Source of the DNA: Streptomyces sp. MBT53
GTDB taxonomy: Bacteria > Actinomycetota > Actinomycetes > Streptomycetales > Streptomycetaceae
Reading direction: 5' to 3'
Assembly: GCF_016654115.1 (NCBI RefSeq)
Contig: NZ_JAEQAZ010000070.1
Span: 1-39,078 of the forward strand
Length of the DNA stretch: 39,078 nt
Shown here: positions 29,365 through 36,658 of the stretch, piece after piece
How positions within the stretch are numbered: position 1 is the first letter of the stretch
Layout of the letters: every line of letters starts with the position of its first letter
Program-made: the position numbers and the translations under genes
The notes under the pieces: model-generated
Database searches by the model: none
Seen by the model: the letters and a program-made list of their open reading frames with translations, nothing else
Told to the model about the DNA's origin: nothing

Positions 29365-30834
29365 CTACGCGGCGGTGACCTTCACCGGCTCGGTACCGGC
29401 CGCGCTGTGCCGCTCGGCCCAGTTCTCCAGGGCCGTACGGCAGGCGTGGTCCAGGTGGTGCAGGCCGGGGAGGTGCAGTTCGACCGGCCGGTCCTGGGGG
29501 AGCGCCTCCAGGCTGTCGAGGATCTTCGGCAGCCGCAGGAAAGTCGCGTTGCCCGACAGGTACGCCTGCACCGGGCCGGAGCCCTTGTCGACGACCTCCA
29601 TTTTGATGTGCGAGGCCTCCCACGCCGTCTTCGCGACGGCCAGCGCGAGCCCGATGAGCACGCCCTCGAACATGCTGACCGCGACGATCGACAACGCCGT
29701 GACGACCAGGATCAGCGCCTCGCCCCGGTGCTCGCGCCACAGCGACACGATCTCCCGGACGGGGATCAGCTTGGCTCCGGCGTGCACCAGGATGCCCGCC
29801 AGGGCCGGGATCGGGATGTACGCGAGGACGTCCGGCAGCAGCGCCGCGAACAGCAGCAGCCATACGCCGTGCATCACCCGGGACGCCTTCGTCCGCGCGC
29901 CCGCCTGTACGTTCGCCGCGCTGCGCACGATCACCGCGGTCATCGGCAGCGCGCCGAGCAGCCCGCAGATCGCGTTGCCCGCGCCCTGCGCGACGAGTTC
30001 CTTGTCGTACTCGGTGCGCGGCCCGGAGTGCAGCCGGTCCACCGCCGCCGCGCTGAACAGCGACTCGGCCGACGCGATCAGCGTGAACGCGACCACCGTG
30101 CCGAGCAGCCCGACCTGCGCCAGCTCACCGAACTCGCCGAGTGGCGGCGGCTGGAGCGACCCGAGCAGGCCCTGCACCTCGACGGTCGCCACCGGCAGCC
30201 CGAAGGCGAGCGCGGCGAGCGTCGCCAGTCCTACGGCGGCCAGCGGGCCCGGCACCGTACGGACCTTGGCCGGCAGCCGCTTCCACAGCACCAGGACGGC
30301 GATGGTGGCGGCGCCGAGCGCCAGCGAGGCCAGCGCCTTCGTGTTCCCGGCGGCGTCGACGAGCGTGCCGGGCAACTCGGCTATCTTGTCGAGACCCGAG
30401 GCGGGGGCCTTCGCCCCCGCCACCGAGTACAACTGCCCGGCGATCAGCACCAGTCCGATACCGGCGAGCATGCCCTCGACGACCGAGACCGAGATGGCCC
30501 GGAAGTAGCGCCCCAACTTCAGGACGCCCATGAGGACTTGGAGCACACCGGTCGCGAGCACGATCACTCCGAGGGCGGGCAGTCCGTACTCCCGCACCGC
30601 CTCGAAGACCAGCACGGTCAGACCGGCGGCGGGCCCGGACACCTGGAGGCTGCTGCCCCGCATGAGTCCGGTGACGATCCCGCCCACGATGCCGGTGACC
30701 AGGCCGAGTTCGGCCGGTACACCGGAGGCGACGGCCACGCCCACGCAGAGCGGGAGCGCGACCAGGAACACGACGAGGGAGGCGGCGAAGTCCTGCCGCA
30801 GACAAGGGAATGTGGTCGTCATCGGCGCGCTCAC
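29365..30834 (-). CDS. SulP family anion (probably bicarbonate) transporter
   Basis: A 489-residue transporter with about 10-12 hydrophobic segments (from QDFAASLVVFLVALPLCVGV to LSIVAVSMFEGVLIGLALAV) and a short C-terminal STAS domain (VQAYLSGNATFLRL onward). SulP proteins carry sulfate, bicarbonate or dicarboxylates. Its gene begins with a GTG at 30834 overlapping the stop of the carbonic anhydrase gene (GTGA), with AAGG upstream; this pairing points to bicarbonate. ATG 30822 is an alternative start. Fusions and pairings of SulP with carbonic anhydrase are known in bacteria. The protein would act in the cytoplasmic membrane, supplying or exporting bicarbonate in step with the enzyme. Confidence 0.92.
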   Translation of the reverse strand: MSAPMTTTFPCLRQDFAASLVVFLVALPLCVGVAVASGVPAELGLVTGIVGGIVTGLMRGSSLQVSGPAAGLTVLVFEAVREYGLPALGVIVLATGVLQVLMGVLKLGRYFRAISVSVVEGMLAGIGLVLIAGQLYSVAGAKAPASGLDKIAELPGTLVDAAGNTKALASLALGAATIAVLVLWKRLPAKVRTVPGPLAAVGLATLAALAFGLPVATVEVQGLLGSLQPPPLGEFGELAQVGLLGTVVAFTLIASAESLFSAAAVDRLHSGPRTEYDKELVAQGAGNAICGLLGALPMTAVIVRSAANVQAGARTKASRVMHGVWLLLFAALLPDVLAYIPIPALAGILVHAGAKLIPVREIVSLWREHRGEALILVVTALSIVAVSMFEGVLIGLALAVAKTAWEASHIKMEVVDKGSGPVQAYLSGNATFLRLPKILDSLEALPQDRPVELHLPGLHHLDHACRTALENWAERHSAAGTEPVKVTAA

Positions 30835-31409
30835 AGGGCCTTGAAGGTGTCGGTGGCCGGGTCGTGCACCTGGACCGCGCCTGTGTGGACCTCGTAGAAC
30901 CAGGCGTGCAGGGCGAGTTGACGGTCCTTCAGTTTCTTCTCGATGTACGGGTACGAGCGCAGCCTCAGCAACTGCGTGAGGACGTGGCTCTGTACGCCTT
31001 CGGACACGGCCGGGTCCTCGACCGCCCCCTGTGGCTTGGGGGTGGCCCGGGTGAGCCAGTCGCGCACGGCGGGTACGGCGGTCAGGTCGTCGCCGCGCAC
31101 CAGGGCGCCGACCGCGCCGCAGTGCGAGTGGCCGCAGACCACGATGTCGGAGACGCCGAGGACCTCCACGGCGTACTCGATGGTGCACGCCTCGCTCGTG
31201 GGGTGCTCGGAGGCGTACGGCGGAACGATGTTGCCGGCGGTGCGCAGTTCGAAGAGCTGGCCGGGGCGGGCACCCGTGATCAGGGCCGGTACGACCCTGG
31301 AGTCGGAGCAGGTGATGAACAGCACCTGCGGGGACTGGCCTTCGGCGAGTTTGGCGAACTCCTCAGGGCGTTGTCCGAACGTACGGGCGTTGTCGATGAG
31401 GGGCTGCAT
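30831..31409 (-). CDS. beta-class carbonic anhydrase
   Basis: A 192-residue cytosolic enzyme that interconverts CO2 and bicarbonate. The zinc ligands and catalytic dyad of the beta class are all present: C34, D36 and R38 in FITCSDSRVVP, and H94 and C97 in VVCGHSHCGAV. FELRTAGNIVPPY and LTQLLRLRSYPYIEKKL are further family blocks. ATG 31409 has GAGGAG about 10 nt upstream. It is translationally coupled to the SulP transporter gene by a 4-nt overlap, forming a bicarbonate module. Upstream, between this gene and the small secreted protein, lies a perfect hairpin (31430-31446) that may limit read-through. Confidence 0.95.
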   Translation of the reverse strand: MQPLIDNARTFGQRPEEFAKLAEGQSPQVLFITCSDSRVVPALITGARPGQLFELRTAGNIVPPYASEHPTSEACTIEYAVEVLGVSDIVVCGHSHCGAVGALVRGDDLTAVPAVRDWLTRATPKPQGAVEDPAVSEGVQSHVLTQLLRLRSYPYIEKKLKDRQLALHAWFYEVHTGAVQVHDPATDTFKAL

Positions 31410-31429
31410 GGCGTGAGTACTCCTCCTGG

Positions 31430-31446
31430 CGCGCCCTCTGGGCGCG
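31430..31446 (-). terminator. hairpin CGCGCCC-tct-GGGCGCG between secreted protein and carbonic anhydrase
   Basis: A perfect 7-bp stem with a 3-nt loop lies 50 nt past the stop of the secreted-protein gene and about 20 nt before the carbonic anhydrase start, all on the minus strand. There is no U-tract. It could be a terminator for the upstream gene or an attenuating structure in the leader of the anhydrase-SulP pair. Confidence 0.4.
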
Positions 31447-31496
31447 TCGGGCTTGCATGACAGTGTGCGTGGGGGAACCGACTGCCTGCTCGGCTC

Positions 31497-31895
31497 TCAG
31501 CAGCGGAAGACCTGAAGTGCCGCCGGAGAGTGCGCTGTCGAGGATCTCGCTGTGCGGTGGTGCGCCGCGCCGGGCGCCACCTCTGTGCGTACGGCCGCCG
31601 GGTCCTGTGTCAGCAGGGGGCGTTCGGGCGTCTCGGGCCCGCAGTCGACGGTGCGGAAACGGTCGCGCAGCCGCATCGGGACGGTGGGGGTCCCGGAGGC
31701 GCCGCAGTCGCGGAACGAGATCGTCTCGGCGCGCAGGGCCTTGCCGCTGAGCTTGAGCCCGGGCTGGGCCTTGGCCTCCGCATGACGCGCTGTGTGCGCG
31801 GGTGCGAAGGATTCCATGGGTGCGAAGAACGGAAGGGCAAGGAGGACGGCGGTGAGGAGCGTCACGACGGTCCGAGCCGTCCTACCTCGGAACAT
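31497..31895 (-). CDS. small secreted protein of unknown function
   Basis: A 132-residue protein with an N-terminal signal peptide (RTVVTLLTAVLLALPFFAPM). The mature part is polar, with KLSGKALRAETISFRDCGAS and PMRLRDRFRTVDCGPE giving two cysteines about 22 residues apart, then an Ala/His/Ser-rich C terminus ending in Cys. I recognise no domain. ATG 31895 has a strong GAGGGGG ribosome-binding site. It precedes the carbonic anhydrase-SulP pair on the same strand, separated by a hairpin. Its upstream region contains an 11-bp-period repeat array next to a TACTAG -10, so it may be phosphate- or nutrient-regulated. Confidence 0.75.
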   Translation of the reverse strand: MFRGRTARTVVTLLTAVLLALPFFAPMESFAPAHTARHAEAKAQPGLKLSGKALRAETISFRDCGASGTPTVPMRLRDRFRTVDCGPETPERPLLTQDPAAVRTEVAPGAAHHRTARSSTAHSPAALQVFRC

Positions 31896-31922
31896 GCGCC
31901 CCCCTCCAGCCGATTCGTGTTC

Positions 31923-31963
31923 CTAGTACAGACCAAGGCCAGGTCAACGGCTGGTCAAGTGAC
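31923..31963 (-). promoter_or_regulatory. PHO-box-like 11-bp direct repeats upstream of a TACTAG -10
   Basis: On the plus strand three 11-nt units follow each other at 31931-31941 (GACCAAGGCCA), 31942-31952 (GGTCAACGGCT) and 31953-31963 (GGTCAAGTGAC); the last two share GGTCAA. On the minus strand TACTAG (31923-31928) follows as a -10 for the secreted-protein gene at 31895. Eleven-bp direct repeats with a (G/T)TCA core overlapping the -35 are the layout of Streptomyces PhoP sites. The match to the PHO-box consensus is partial. Confidence 0.35.
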
Positions 31964-32049
31964 ACGGTATCCCGGCGAAGTTGTTTGCAGGGTTAACGGA
32001 GCGTTTCCGATCCAAGAGAGCGTGAAAAGCGTGCCTGGGCTGGCGTGAA

Positions 32050-33153
32050 CTAGACGGTTTCGACGAGGCCCTTGGCGTCCCGGGCCAGCGCGGTGAGGCG
32101 GGAGATCGCGCGGAAGTACTTCTTGCGGTAGCCGCCGTTCAGCATCTCCTCGCTGAACAGCCGGTCGAAGGGCAACCCCGAGGCCAGGACGGGCACTTCA
32201 CGGTCGTAGAGCCGGTCCGCGAGGACGACGAGCCGTAGCGCGGTCGACTGGTCGGGTATCGGCCGGACGTCGGTGAGGCAGACCGCCCTGAGGCCGTCGG
32301 TCAGGGCGCCGTAGCGGCTGGGGTGGACCTTGGCGAGGTGGGCGAGGAGGTGCGGGAAGTCGTCCAGGGAGGCGTCGGCGGTGGCGTACGCCGCCTTCGT
32401 GACCTGCTCGTCGGTGAACGGCTTCGGGGCCTCGGGCAGCCCGCGGTGGCGGTAGTCGTCGCCGTCGATGCGCAGCGAGCGGAAGTGCGCGGACAGGCCC
32501 TGGATCTCGCGCAGGAAGTCGACGGACGCGAAGCGGCCCTCGCCGAGCTTGCCCGGCAGCGTGTTGGAGGTGGCGGCGAGCGCGACGCCCGCGTCGACCA
32601 GCTTGCCGAGCAGGGTCGACACCAGGACGGTGTCGCCCGGGTCGTCGAGCTCGAACTCGTCTATGCACAGCAGGCGGTGGCCCGAGAGCGTCTGGACCGT
32701 CTTCTGGAAGCCGAGCGCGCCGACCAGGTTCGTCAGCTCGACGAAGGTGCCGAAGGCCTTGAGCGCGGGCTCGGCCGGGGTCGCGTGCCACAGGGAGGCC
32801 AGCAGGTGGGTCTTGCCGACGCCGTAGCCGCCGTCCAGATAGACGCCACGGGGGCCCGCCGGGGTCCTGGGCGCCCGGCCCCTGCCGAAACCGAGGAAGC
32901 CGCGCTTCGCGCCGGCCGCGTGCGCCCCGCCGAGTCCGGCGGCGAAGGTCTCCAGGACGCCGACGGCCTCGGTCTGGCTGGGCTGGTTCGGGTCCGGGAT
33001 GTACGTGGCGAAGCGCACCGAGTCGAAGCGCGGCGGCGGCACCATCTCGGCGACCAGCCGGTCCGCGGGGACGAACGGCTCACGGGCGCACAGGGACAGC
33101 GGGGCCGCGTCTGCTATCGGGCTGATCCCGGAGGCGGCTGAGGAGGACGACAC
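32050..33153 (-). CDS. zapE: ZapE-like AFG1-family ATPase
   Basis: A 367-residue AFG1/ZapE P-loop ATPase. In E. coli, ZapE associates with the division ring and destabilises FtsZ polymers; mitochondrial AFG1 acts in protein quality control. Motifs present are Walker A GGYGVGKTH (108-116), Walker B LLCIDEFELDD (161-171), VLVSTLLGKLVDAGV, the sensor-like ATSNTLP and the late GLPFDRLFSEEMLNGGYRKKYFRA. A poorly conserved stretch at residues 75-100 (Gly/Arg-rich) precedes the ATPase core. The GTG at 33153 has no Shine-Dalgarno site; TAGAGT (33162-33167) lies 8 nt upstream. It diverges from the RibD-C gene with only 37 bp between start codons. Confidence 0.92.
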   Translation of the reverse strand: MSSSSAASGISPIADAAPLSLCAREPFVPADRLVAEMVPPPRFDSVRFATYIPDPNQPSQTEAVGVLETFAAGLGGAHAAGAKRGFLGFGRGRAPRTPAGPRGVYLDGGYGVGKTHLLASLWHATPAEPALKAFGTFVELTNLVGALGFQKTVQTLSGHRLLCIDEFELDDPGDTVLVSTLLGKLVDAGVALAATSNTLPGKLGEGRFASVDFLREIQGLSAHFRSLRIDGDDYRHRGLPEAPKPFTDEQVTKAAYATADASLDDFPHLLAHLAKVHPSRYGALTDGLRAVCLTDVRPIPDQSTALRLVVLADRLYDREVPVLASGLPFDRLFSEEMLNGGYRKKYFRAISRLTALARDAKGLVETV

Positions 33154-33190
33154 GGTTCACCACTCTAAAGGCCGTGCCACACTGCACGAC

Positions 33191-33985
33191 ATGCGACGCC
33201 TGTTCCCTGTGACCGACGAAACAGCAGCCCAGGCCTCGGACGGGGCCCCTGATGCGCGTGGGACGGACCGGGAGTGGGGGCTTCCGGAACTCGCGGAGGC
33301 GTACGCCTACCCCGTGGGGGAGGGCCCCTGGCTGCGCGCCAACATGGTGTCCACGCTGGATGGGGCCGGTCAGCACGAGGGCCGCTCGCAGCCCATCTCC
33401 GGTGACGCCGACATGCGGATCTTCGGCACCCTGCGGGCGCTGGCGGATGTCGTGGTCGTCGGTGCGGAAACGGTACGCCAGGAGGGTTACCGGCCCGCAC
33501 GCGCGCGTGCCGAGTTCGCGGCGGCGCGGGCGGCGGCCGGGCAGGGGCCCGCCCCCGTGATCGCGGTCGTCACCGCGAGCCTCGACCTGGACTTCTCGCT
33601 TCCGCTTTTCGTCTCGCCCCTGGTGCCGACGCTCGTCCTGACGGGCGCTCTCGCGGCGCCGGACCGCGTCGCCGCCGCCGAGAAGGCGGGCGCCCGGGTG
33701 GTGGTCGCCGGTGACGGCACCGGCGTGGACCCCGCACGGGCCGTACGGGCGCTCGCGGACCTGGGGCACGCCCGGCTGCTTACCGAGGGCGGGCCGCGGC
33801 TGCTCGGGCAGTTCGTGGCCGCCGGGGTGCTCGACGAACTGTGCGTGACCCTCTCGCCGATGCTCGTGGCGGGGGAGGCGCAGCGGATCGCCGGGGGGCC
33901 GTCGGTTAAGGTTCCTCAGCGCTTCGAACTGGTGTCCCTGCTGGAAGAGGCCGGGTTCCTGTTCGGTCGCTACCGCCGGAGCTGA
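33191..33985 (+). CDS. RibD C-terminal-type pyrimidine reductase family protein
   Basis: A 264-residue NADPH-dependent reductase of the RibD-C/DHFR-like fold, whose best-known member reduces 5-amino-6-ribosylamino-uracil phosphate in riboflavin synthesis. Family blocks are WLRANMVSTLDGAG (48-60), SGDADMRIFGTLRALADVVVVGAETVR (70-96, given here in pieces: GDADMRIF and VVVGAETVR), LLTEGGPRLLGQF and LDELCVTLSPMLVAG. It lacks the deaminase half of RibD, and stand-alone copies are common in actinobacteria, so its true substrate is uncertain. ATG 33191 has no Shine-Dalgarno site; CACACT (33178-33183) 7 nt upstream is a weak leaderless-type -10. It shares a 37-bp divergent start region with zapE. Confidence 0.85.
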   Translation: MRRLFPVTDETAAQASDGAPDARGTDREWGLPELAEAYAYPVGEGPWLRANMVSTLDGAGQHEGRSQPISGDADMRIFGTLRALADVVVVGAETVRQEGYRPARARAEFAAARAAAGQGPAPVIAVVTASLDLDFSLPLFVSPLVPTLVLTGALAAPDRVAAAEKAGARVVVAGDGTGVDPARAVRALADLGHARLLTEGGPRLLGQFVAAGVLDELCVTLSPMLVAGEAQRIAGGPSVKVPQRFELVSLLEEAGFLFGRYRRS

Positions 33986-34140
33986 AAACGAGGCGGAATG
34001 ATCCGTTCCGTTTGTCTTTCGGCGGGCACACTAAATCCGGCAGTACCCGTGCGATCACGGGGCAGGATGGTTTCCGCAGGGCCTGGCAGGCCCACGGAGG
34101 AGAGAGGGCCCGCGGGTCCTCGAAGGAGAAGGGGCGCCTG

Positions 34141-34614
34141 GTGTTCACAAGCGTACTGATGATCGAGAAGGCCCTTACGTCCGCCGACGTGGAGTTCGTC
34201 ACCACCTTGCACGGTGACGAGACCGTCTCCTTCCACGTGTTGCTCCAGCCCCGCGGCGACCAGGCGGACCGCCTGCTGCGGGCCATCGACGACGTCGCCC
34301 TCGGCGAACTCGACGAGGCGGCGCACGAGCGGGAGACCCCCGAGGGCAAGGACGCGGCGGAACTCGGCGCGCAGGCCCTGTCGGTGTCCCTGGACGCCCT
34401 GCACGCGGCCGGCAGCGAGGCCGAGGGGCGGCTCATCGAGGACCACCCGCTGGACGCCCTCAAGACCCTGGTGGACGAGATCGGCGCCGACGAGGTCATC
34501 GTGCTGACCGACCCCCACTACGTGGAGGAGTTCTTCCACCGCGACTGGGCCTCGCGGGCCCGTCACAAGGTCGGCGTACCGGTGCTGAAGCTGTTCTCGC
34601 ACAGCAAGGAGTAG
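34141..34614 (+). CDS. small alpha/beta protein, universal-stress-like
   Basis: A 157-residue cytosolic protein. It starts FTSVLMIEKALTSADVEFVTT, continues VSFHVLLQPRGDQADRLLRAIDD (in two parts: VSFHVLLQPRGDQ and ADRLLRAIDD) and ends ALKTLVDEIGADEVIVLTDP then HYVEEFFHRDWASRARHKVG. The alternating strands and helices and the closing GVPVLKLFSH resemble a universal-stress/HUP-like nucleotide-binding fold, but no clear G2xG9GS motif is visible. Similar Streptomyces entries are, from memory, sometimes labelled indole-3-glycerol phosphate synthase; I see no TIM-barrel or TrpC motif to support that. The GTG at 34141 follows a GGGG sequence by about 7 nt. It precedes murC by 108 bp and may be co-transcribed with it. 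Confidence 0.65.
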   Translation: MFTSVLMIEKALTSADVEFVTTLHGDETVSFHVLLQPRGDQADRLLRAIDDVALGELDEAAHERETPEGKDAAELGAQALSVSLDALHAAGSEAEGRLIEDHPLDALKTLVDEIGADEVIVLTDPHYVEEFFHRDWASRARHKVGVPVLKLFSHSKE

Positions 34615-34662
34615 CGGGCGGGGAGCGGCGGGCGGGTGTCCGTGATTGTCGGTGGCACCGAA

Positions 34663-34668
34663 TAGGCT
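34663..34668 (+). promoter_or_regulatory. possible -10 (TAGGCT) of murC
   Basis: TAGGCT matches the TANNNT actinobacterial -10 and lies 54 nt before the murC ATG in the 108-bp gap after the USP-like gene. No convincing -35 is visible at 17-18 bp, so this is only a candidate for a separate murC promoter. Confidence 0.3.
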
Positions 34669-34722
34669 GGCCGCCGAACGTCCGCCGTATCCGTACGAAC
34701 CAGCACGCACAGGGAGACACAC

Positions 34723-36117
34723 ATGGCACCCGGCCTTCCCACCGCCATGGACCGACCGCACTTCATCGGCATCGGCGGGGCCGGAATGTCGGGGATCGCC
34801 AAGATCCTCGCGCAGCGCGGCGCGAAGGTCGCGGGCAGCGACGCCAAGGACTCCGCGACCGCCGACGCGCTGCGCGCCCTGGGCGCCACCGTGCACATCG
34901 GACACGCGGCGGAGCACCTCGCCGACGACGCCACCTCGGTGGTCGTGTCGTCGGCGATCCGCAAGGACAACCCCGAGCTGGCCCGCGCGGCCGAGCTGGG
35001 CATCCCCGTCGTCCACCGCTCGGACGCCCTCGCCCGCCTGATGGACGGCCTGCGCCCGATCGCCGTCGCGGGCACGCACGGCAAGACGACCACCACGTCG
35101 ATGCTGGCGGTCTCGCTGACCGAGCTGGGCCTTGAGCCCTCGTACGCGATCGGCGGCGACCTGGACGCCCCCGGCTCGAACGCGCTGCACGGCGACGGCG
35201 AGATCTTCGTCGCCGAGGCCGACGAATCCGACCGCAGCTTCCACAAGTACGCCCCCGAGGTCGCGATCGTCCTCAATGTGGAGCTCGACCACCACGCCAA
35301 CTACGCGTCCATGGAAGAGATCTACGACTCCTTCCAGACCTTCGCCGACCGGATCGTGCCCGGCGGCACGCTGGTGATCTCGGCCGACCACGAGGGCGCG
35401 CGCGAGCTGACCCGCCGGGTGGCCGACTCCGCTTCCGTGAAGACGGTGACATACGGGGAGGCGGAGGACGCCGACGTGCGCATCCTCTCCGTGGTCGCGC
35501 AGGGCCTGAAGAGCGAGGTGACGGTGGTCCTGGGAGGCGAGGAACTCACCTTCACCGTCTCCGTCCCCGGCCGCCACTACGCGAGCAACGCGGTCGCCGC
35601 CCTCGCCGCGGGCGCCGCGCTCGGCATCCCGGCCGCGGAACTGGCGCCCGCGCTCGCCGCCTACACGGGTGTGAAGCGGCGCCTCCAGCTCAAGGGCGAG
35701 GCGGCCGGCGTCCAGGTGATCGACTCCTACGCCCACCACCCCACCGAGATGAGCGCCGACCTGGAGGCGATGCGCGCGGCGGCCTCCACCTCGCGCCTGC
35801 TGGTGGTCTTCCAGCCCCACCTGTTCTCCCGCACCCAGGAGCTCGGCAAGGAGATGGGCCAGGCCCTGGCCCTCGCGGACGCCTCCCTGGTCCTGGACAT
35901 CTACCCGGCCCGCGAGGACCCGATCCCGGGCGTCACCAGCGACCTGATCATCGAGGCCGCGCGCGCGGCGGGCGCCGACGTGACCCCGGTCCACGACAAG
36001 GCGGACGTCCCCGAGGCCGTCGCGGGAATGGCGAAGCCCGGTGATCTGGTTCTCACCATGGGAGCGGGCGATGTGACTGACCTCGGCCCGCGGATCCTGG
36101 ACCGTCTCGCGAAGTAA
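34723..36117 (+). CDS. murC: UDP-N-acetylmuramate--L-alanine ligase MurC
   Basis: A 464-residue cytosolic ligase that adds the first amino acid, L-alanine, to UDP-N-acetylmuramic acid in peptidoglycan synthesis. Visible domains are the N-terminal UDP-binding Rossmann part FIGIGGAGMSGIAK (14-27), the ATP-binding loop AGTHGKTTTTSML (116-128), VAEADESDRSFH, LNVELDHHANY and the C-terminal DSYAHHPTEM with FQPHLFSRT. ATG 34723 has GGAGA 6 nt upstream. The gene lies outside the main division/cell-wall cluster, as is usual for Streptomyces murC. msrB follows after 13 bp, so the two probably share a transcript that ends at the strong hairpin at 36556. Confidence 0.97.
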   Translation: MAPGLPTAMDRPHFIGIGGAGMSGIAKILAQRGAKVAGSDAKDSATADALRALGATVHIGHAAEHLADDATSVVVSSAIRKDNPELARAAELGIPVVHRSDALARLMDGLRPIAVAGTHGKTTTTSMLAVSLTELGLEPSYAIGGDLDAPGSNALHGDGEIFVAEADESDRSFHKYAPEVAIVLNVELDHHANYASMEEIYDSFQTFADRIVPGGTLVISADHEGARELTRRVADSASVKTVTYGEAEDADVRILSVVAQGLKSEVTVVLGGEELTFTVSVPGRHYASNAVAALAAGAALGIPAAELAPALAAYTGVKRRLQLKGEAAGVQVIDSYAHHPTEMSADLEAMRAAASTSRLLVVFQPHLFSRTQELGKEMGQALALADASLVLDIYPAREDPIPGVTSDLIIEAARAAGADVTPVHDKADVPEAVAGMAKPGDLVLTMGAGDVTDLGPRILDRLAK

Positions 36118-36130
36118 GGGGCTGAGCTGC

Positions 36131-36538
36131 ATGTCGTACGACGTCGAAAAGCCGGACGAGGAATGGCGCGCGGAGCTGAACCCGGCCGAGTACGCGGTGC
36201 TGCGGCAGGCCGGCACGGAGCCCGCCTTCGTCGGTGAGTACACCGACACCAAGACGAAGGGCGTCTACTCCTGTCGCGCCTGCGGCGCCGAACTCTTCAC
36301 CTCCACCGAGAAGTTCGAGTCCCACTGCGGCTGGCCGAGCTTCTACGACCCGAAGGACACCGACGCGGTCGAACTGATCGCGGACCGCTCGCACGGGATG
36401 GTGCGCACCGAGGTGCGCTGCGCCCGGTGCGGGTCGCACCTCGGGCACGTGTTCGAGGGTGAAGGGTATGCGACGCCCACGGACCAGCGGTACTGCATCA
36501 ACAGCATCTCGCTGCGGCTGACGCCCGACGAGAGCTGA
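36131..36538 (+). CDS. msrB: peptide methionine (R)-S-oxide reductase MsrB
   Basis: A 135-residue repair enzyme that reduces the R form of methionine sulfoxide in proteins. The structural zinc site is complete: C48 and C51 (YSCRACG) and C97 and C100 (RCARCGSHLGHVF). The catalytic cysteine is C122 in RYCINSISL. FESHCGWPSF and H103/H106 are further active-site residues; C66 in SHCGWP may be the resolving partner. ATG 36131 lies 13 nt after the murC stop, with GGGG/GAG sequences as ribosome-binding site. A near-perfect terminator hairpin follows 17 nt after its stop. Confidence 0.97.
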   Translation: MSYDVEKPDEEWRAELNPAEYAVLRQAGTEPAFVGEYTDTKTKGVYSCRACGAELFTSTEKFESHCGWPSFYDPKDTDAVELIADRSHGMVRTEVRCARCGSHLGHVFEGEGYATPTDQRYCINSISLRLTPDES

Positions 36539-36555
36539 GCCCTCCGGACACGACC

Positions 36556-36590
36556 GTGCCCGCCCACCGTCACCGACGGTGGGCGGGCAC
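36556..36590 (+). terminator. 16-bp-stem intrinsic terminator after msrB
   Basis: GTGCCCGCCCACCGTC (36556-36571) and its exact reverse complement (36575-36590) are separated by a 3-nt loop, giving an uninterrupted 16-bp GC-rich stem. It begins 17 nt past the msrB stop. A long U-tract is missing, as is common for Streptomyces terminators. It should end the murC-msrB transcript and isolate the sigma-factor operon downstream. Confidence 0.85.
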
Positions 36591-36658
36591 TTGCGTGCGC
36601 GCCACCTCCTTGCTGAAAGAACCCGGCCGGTGTCGGACACGGACGGGGCGTGGAATCC

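Noticed and set aside
34141..34614. Indole-3-glycerol phosphate synthase label for the 157-residue protein
   Set aside because: The protein is too short for a TrpC barrel and shows none of its motifs; its pattern is closer to a universal-stress-like fold.
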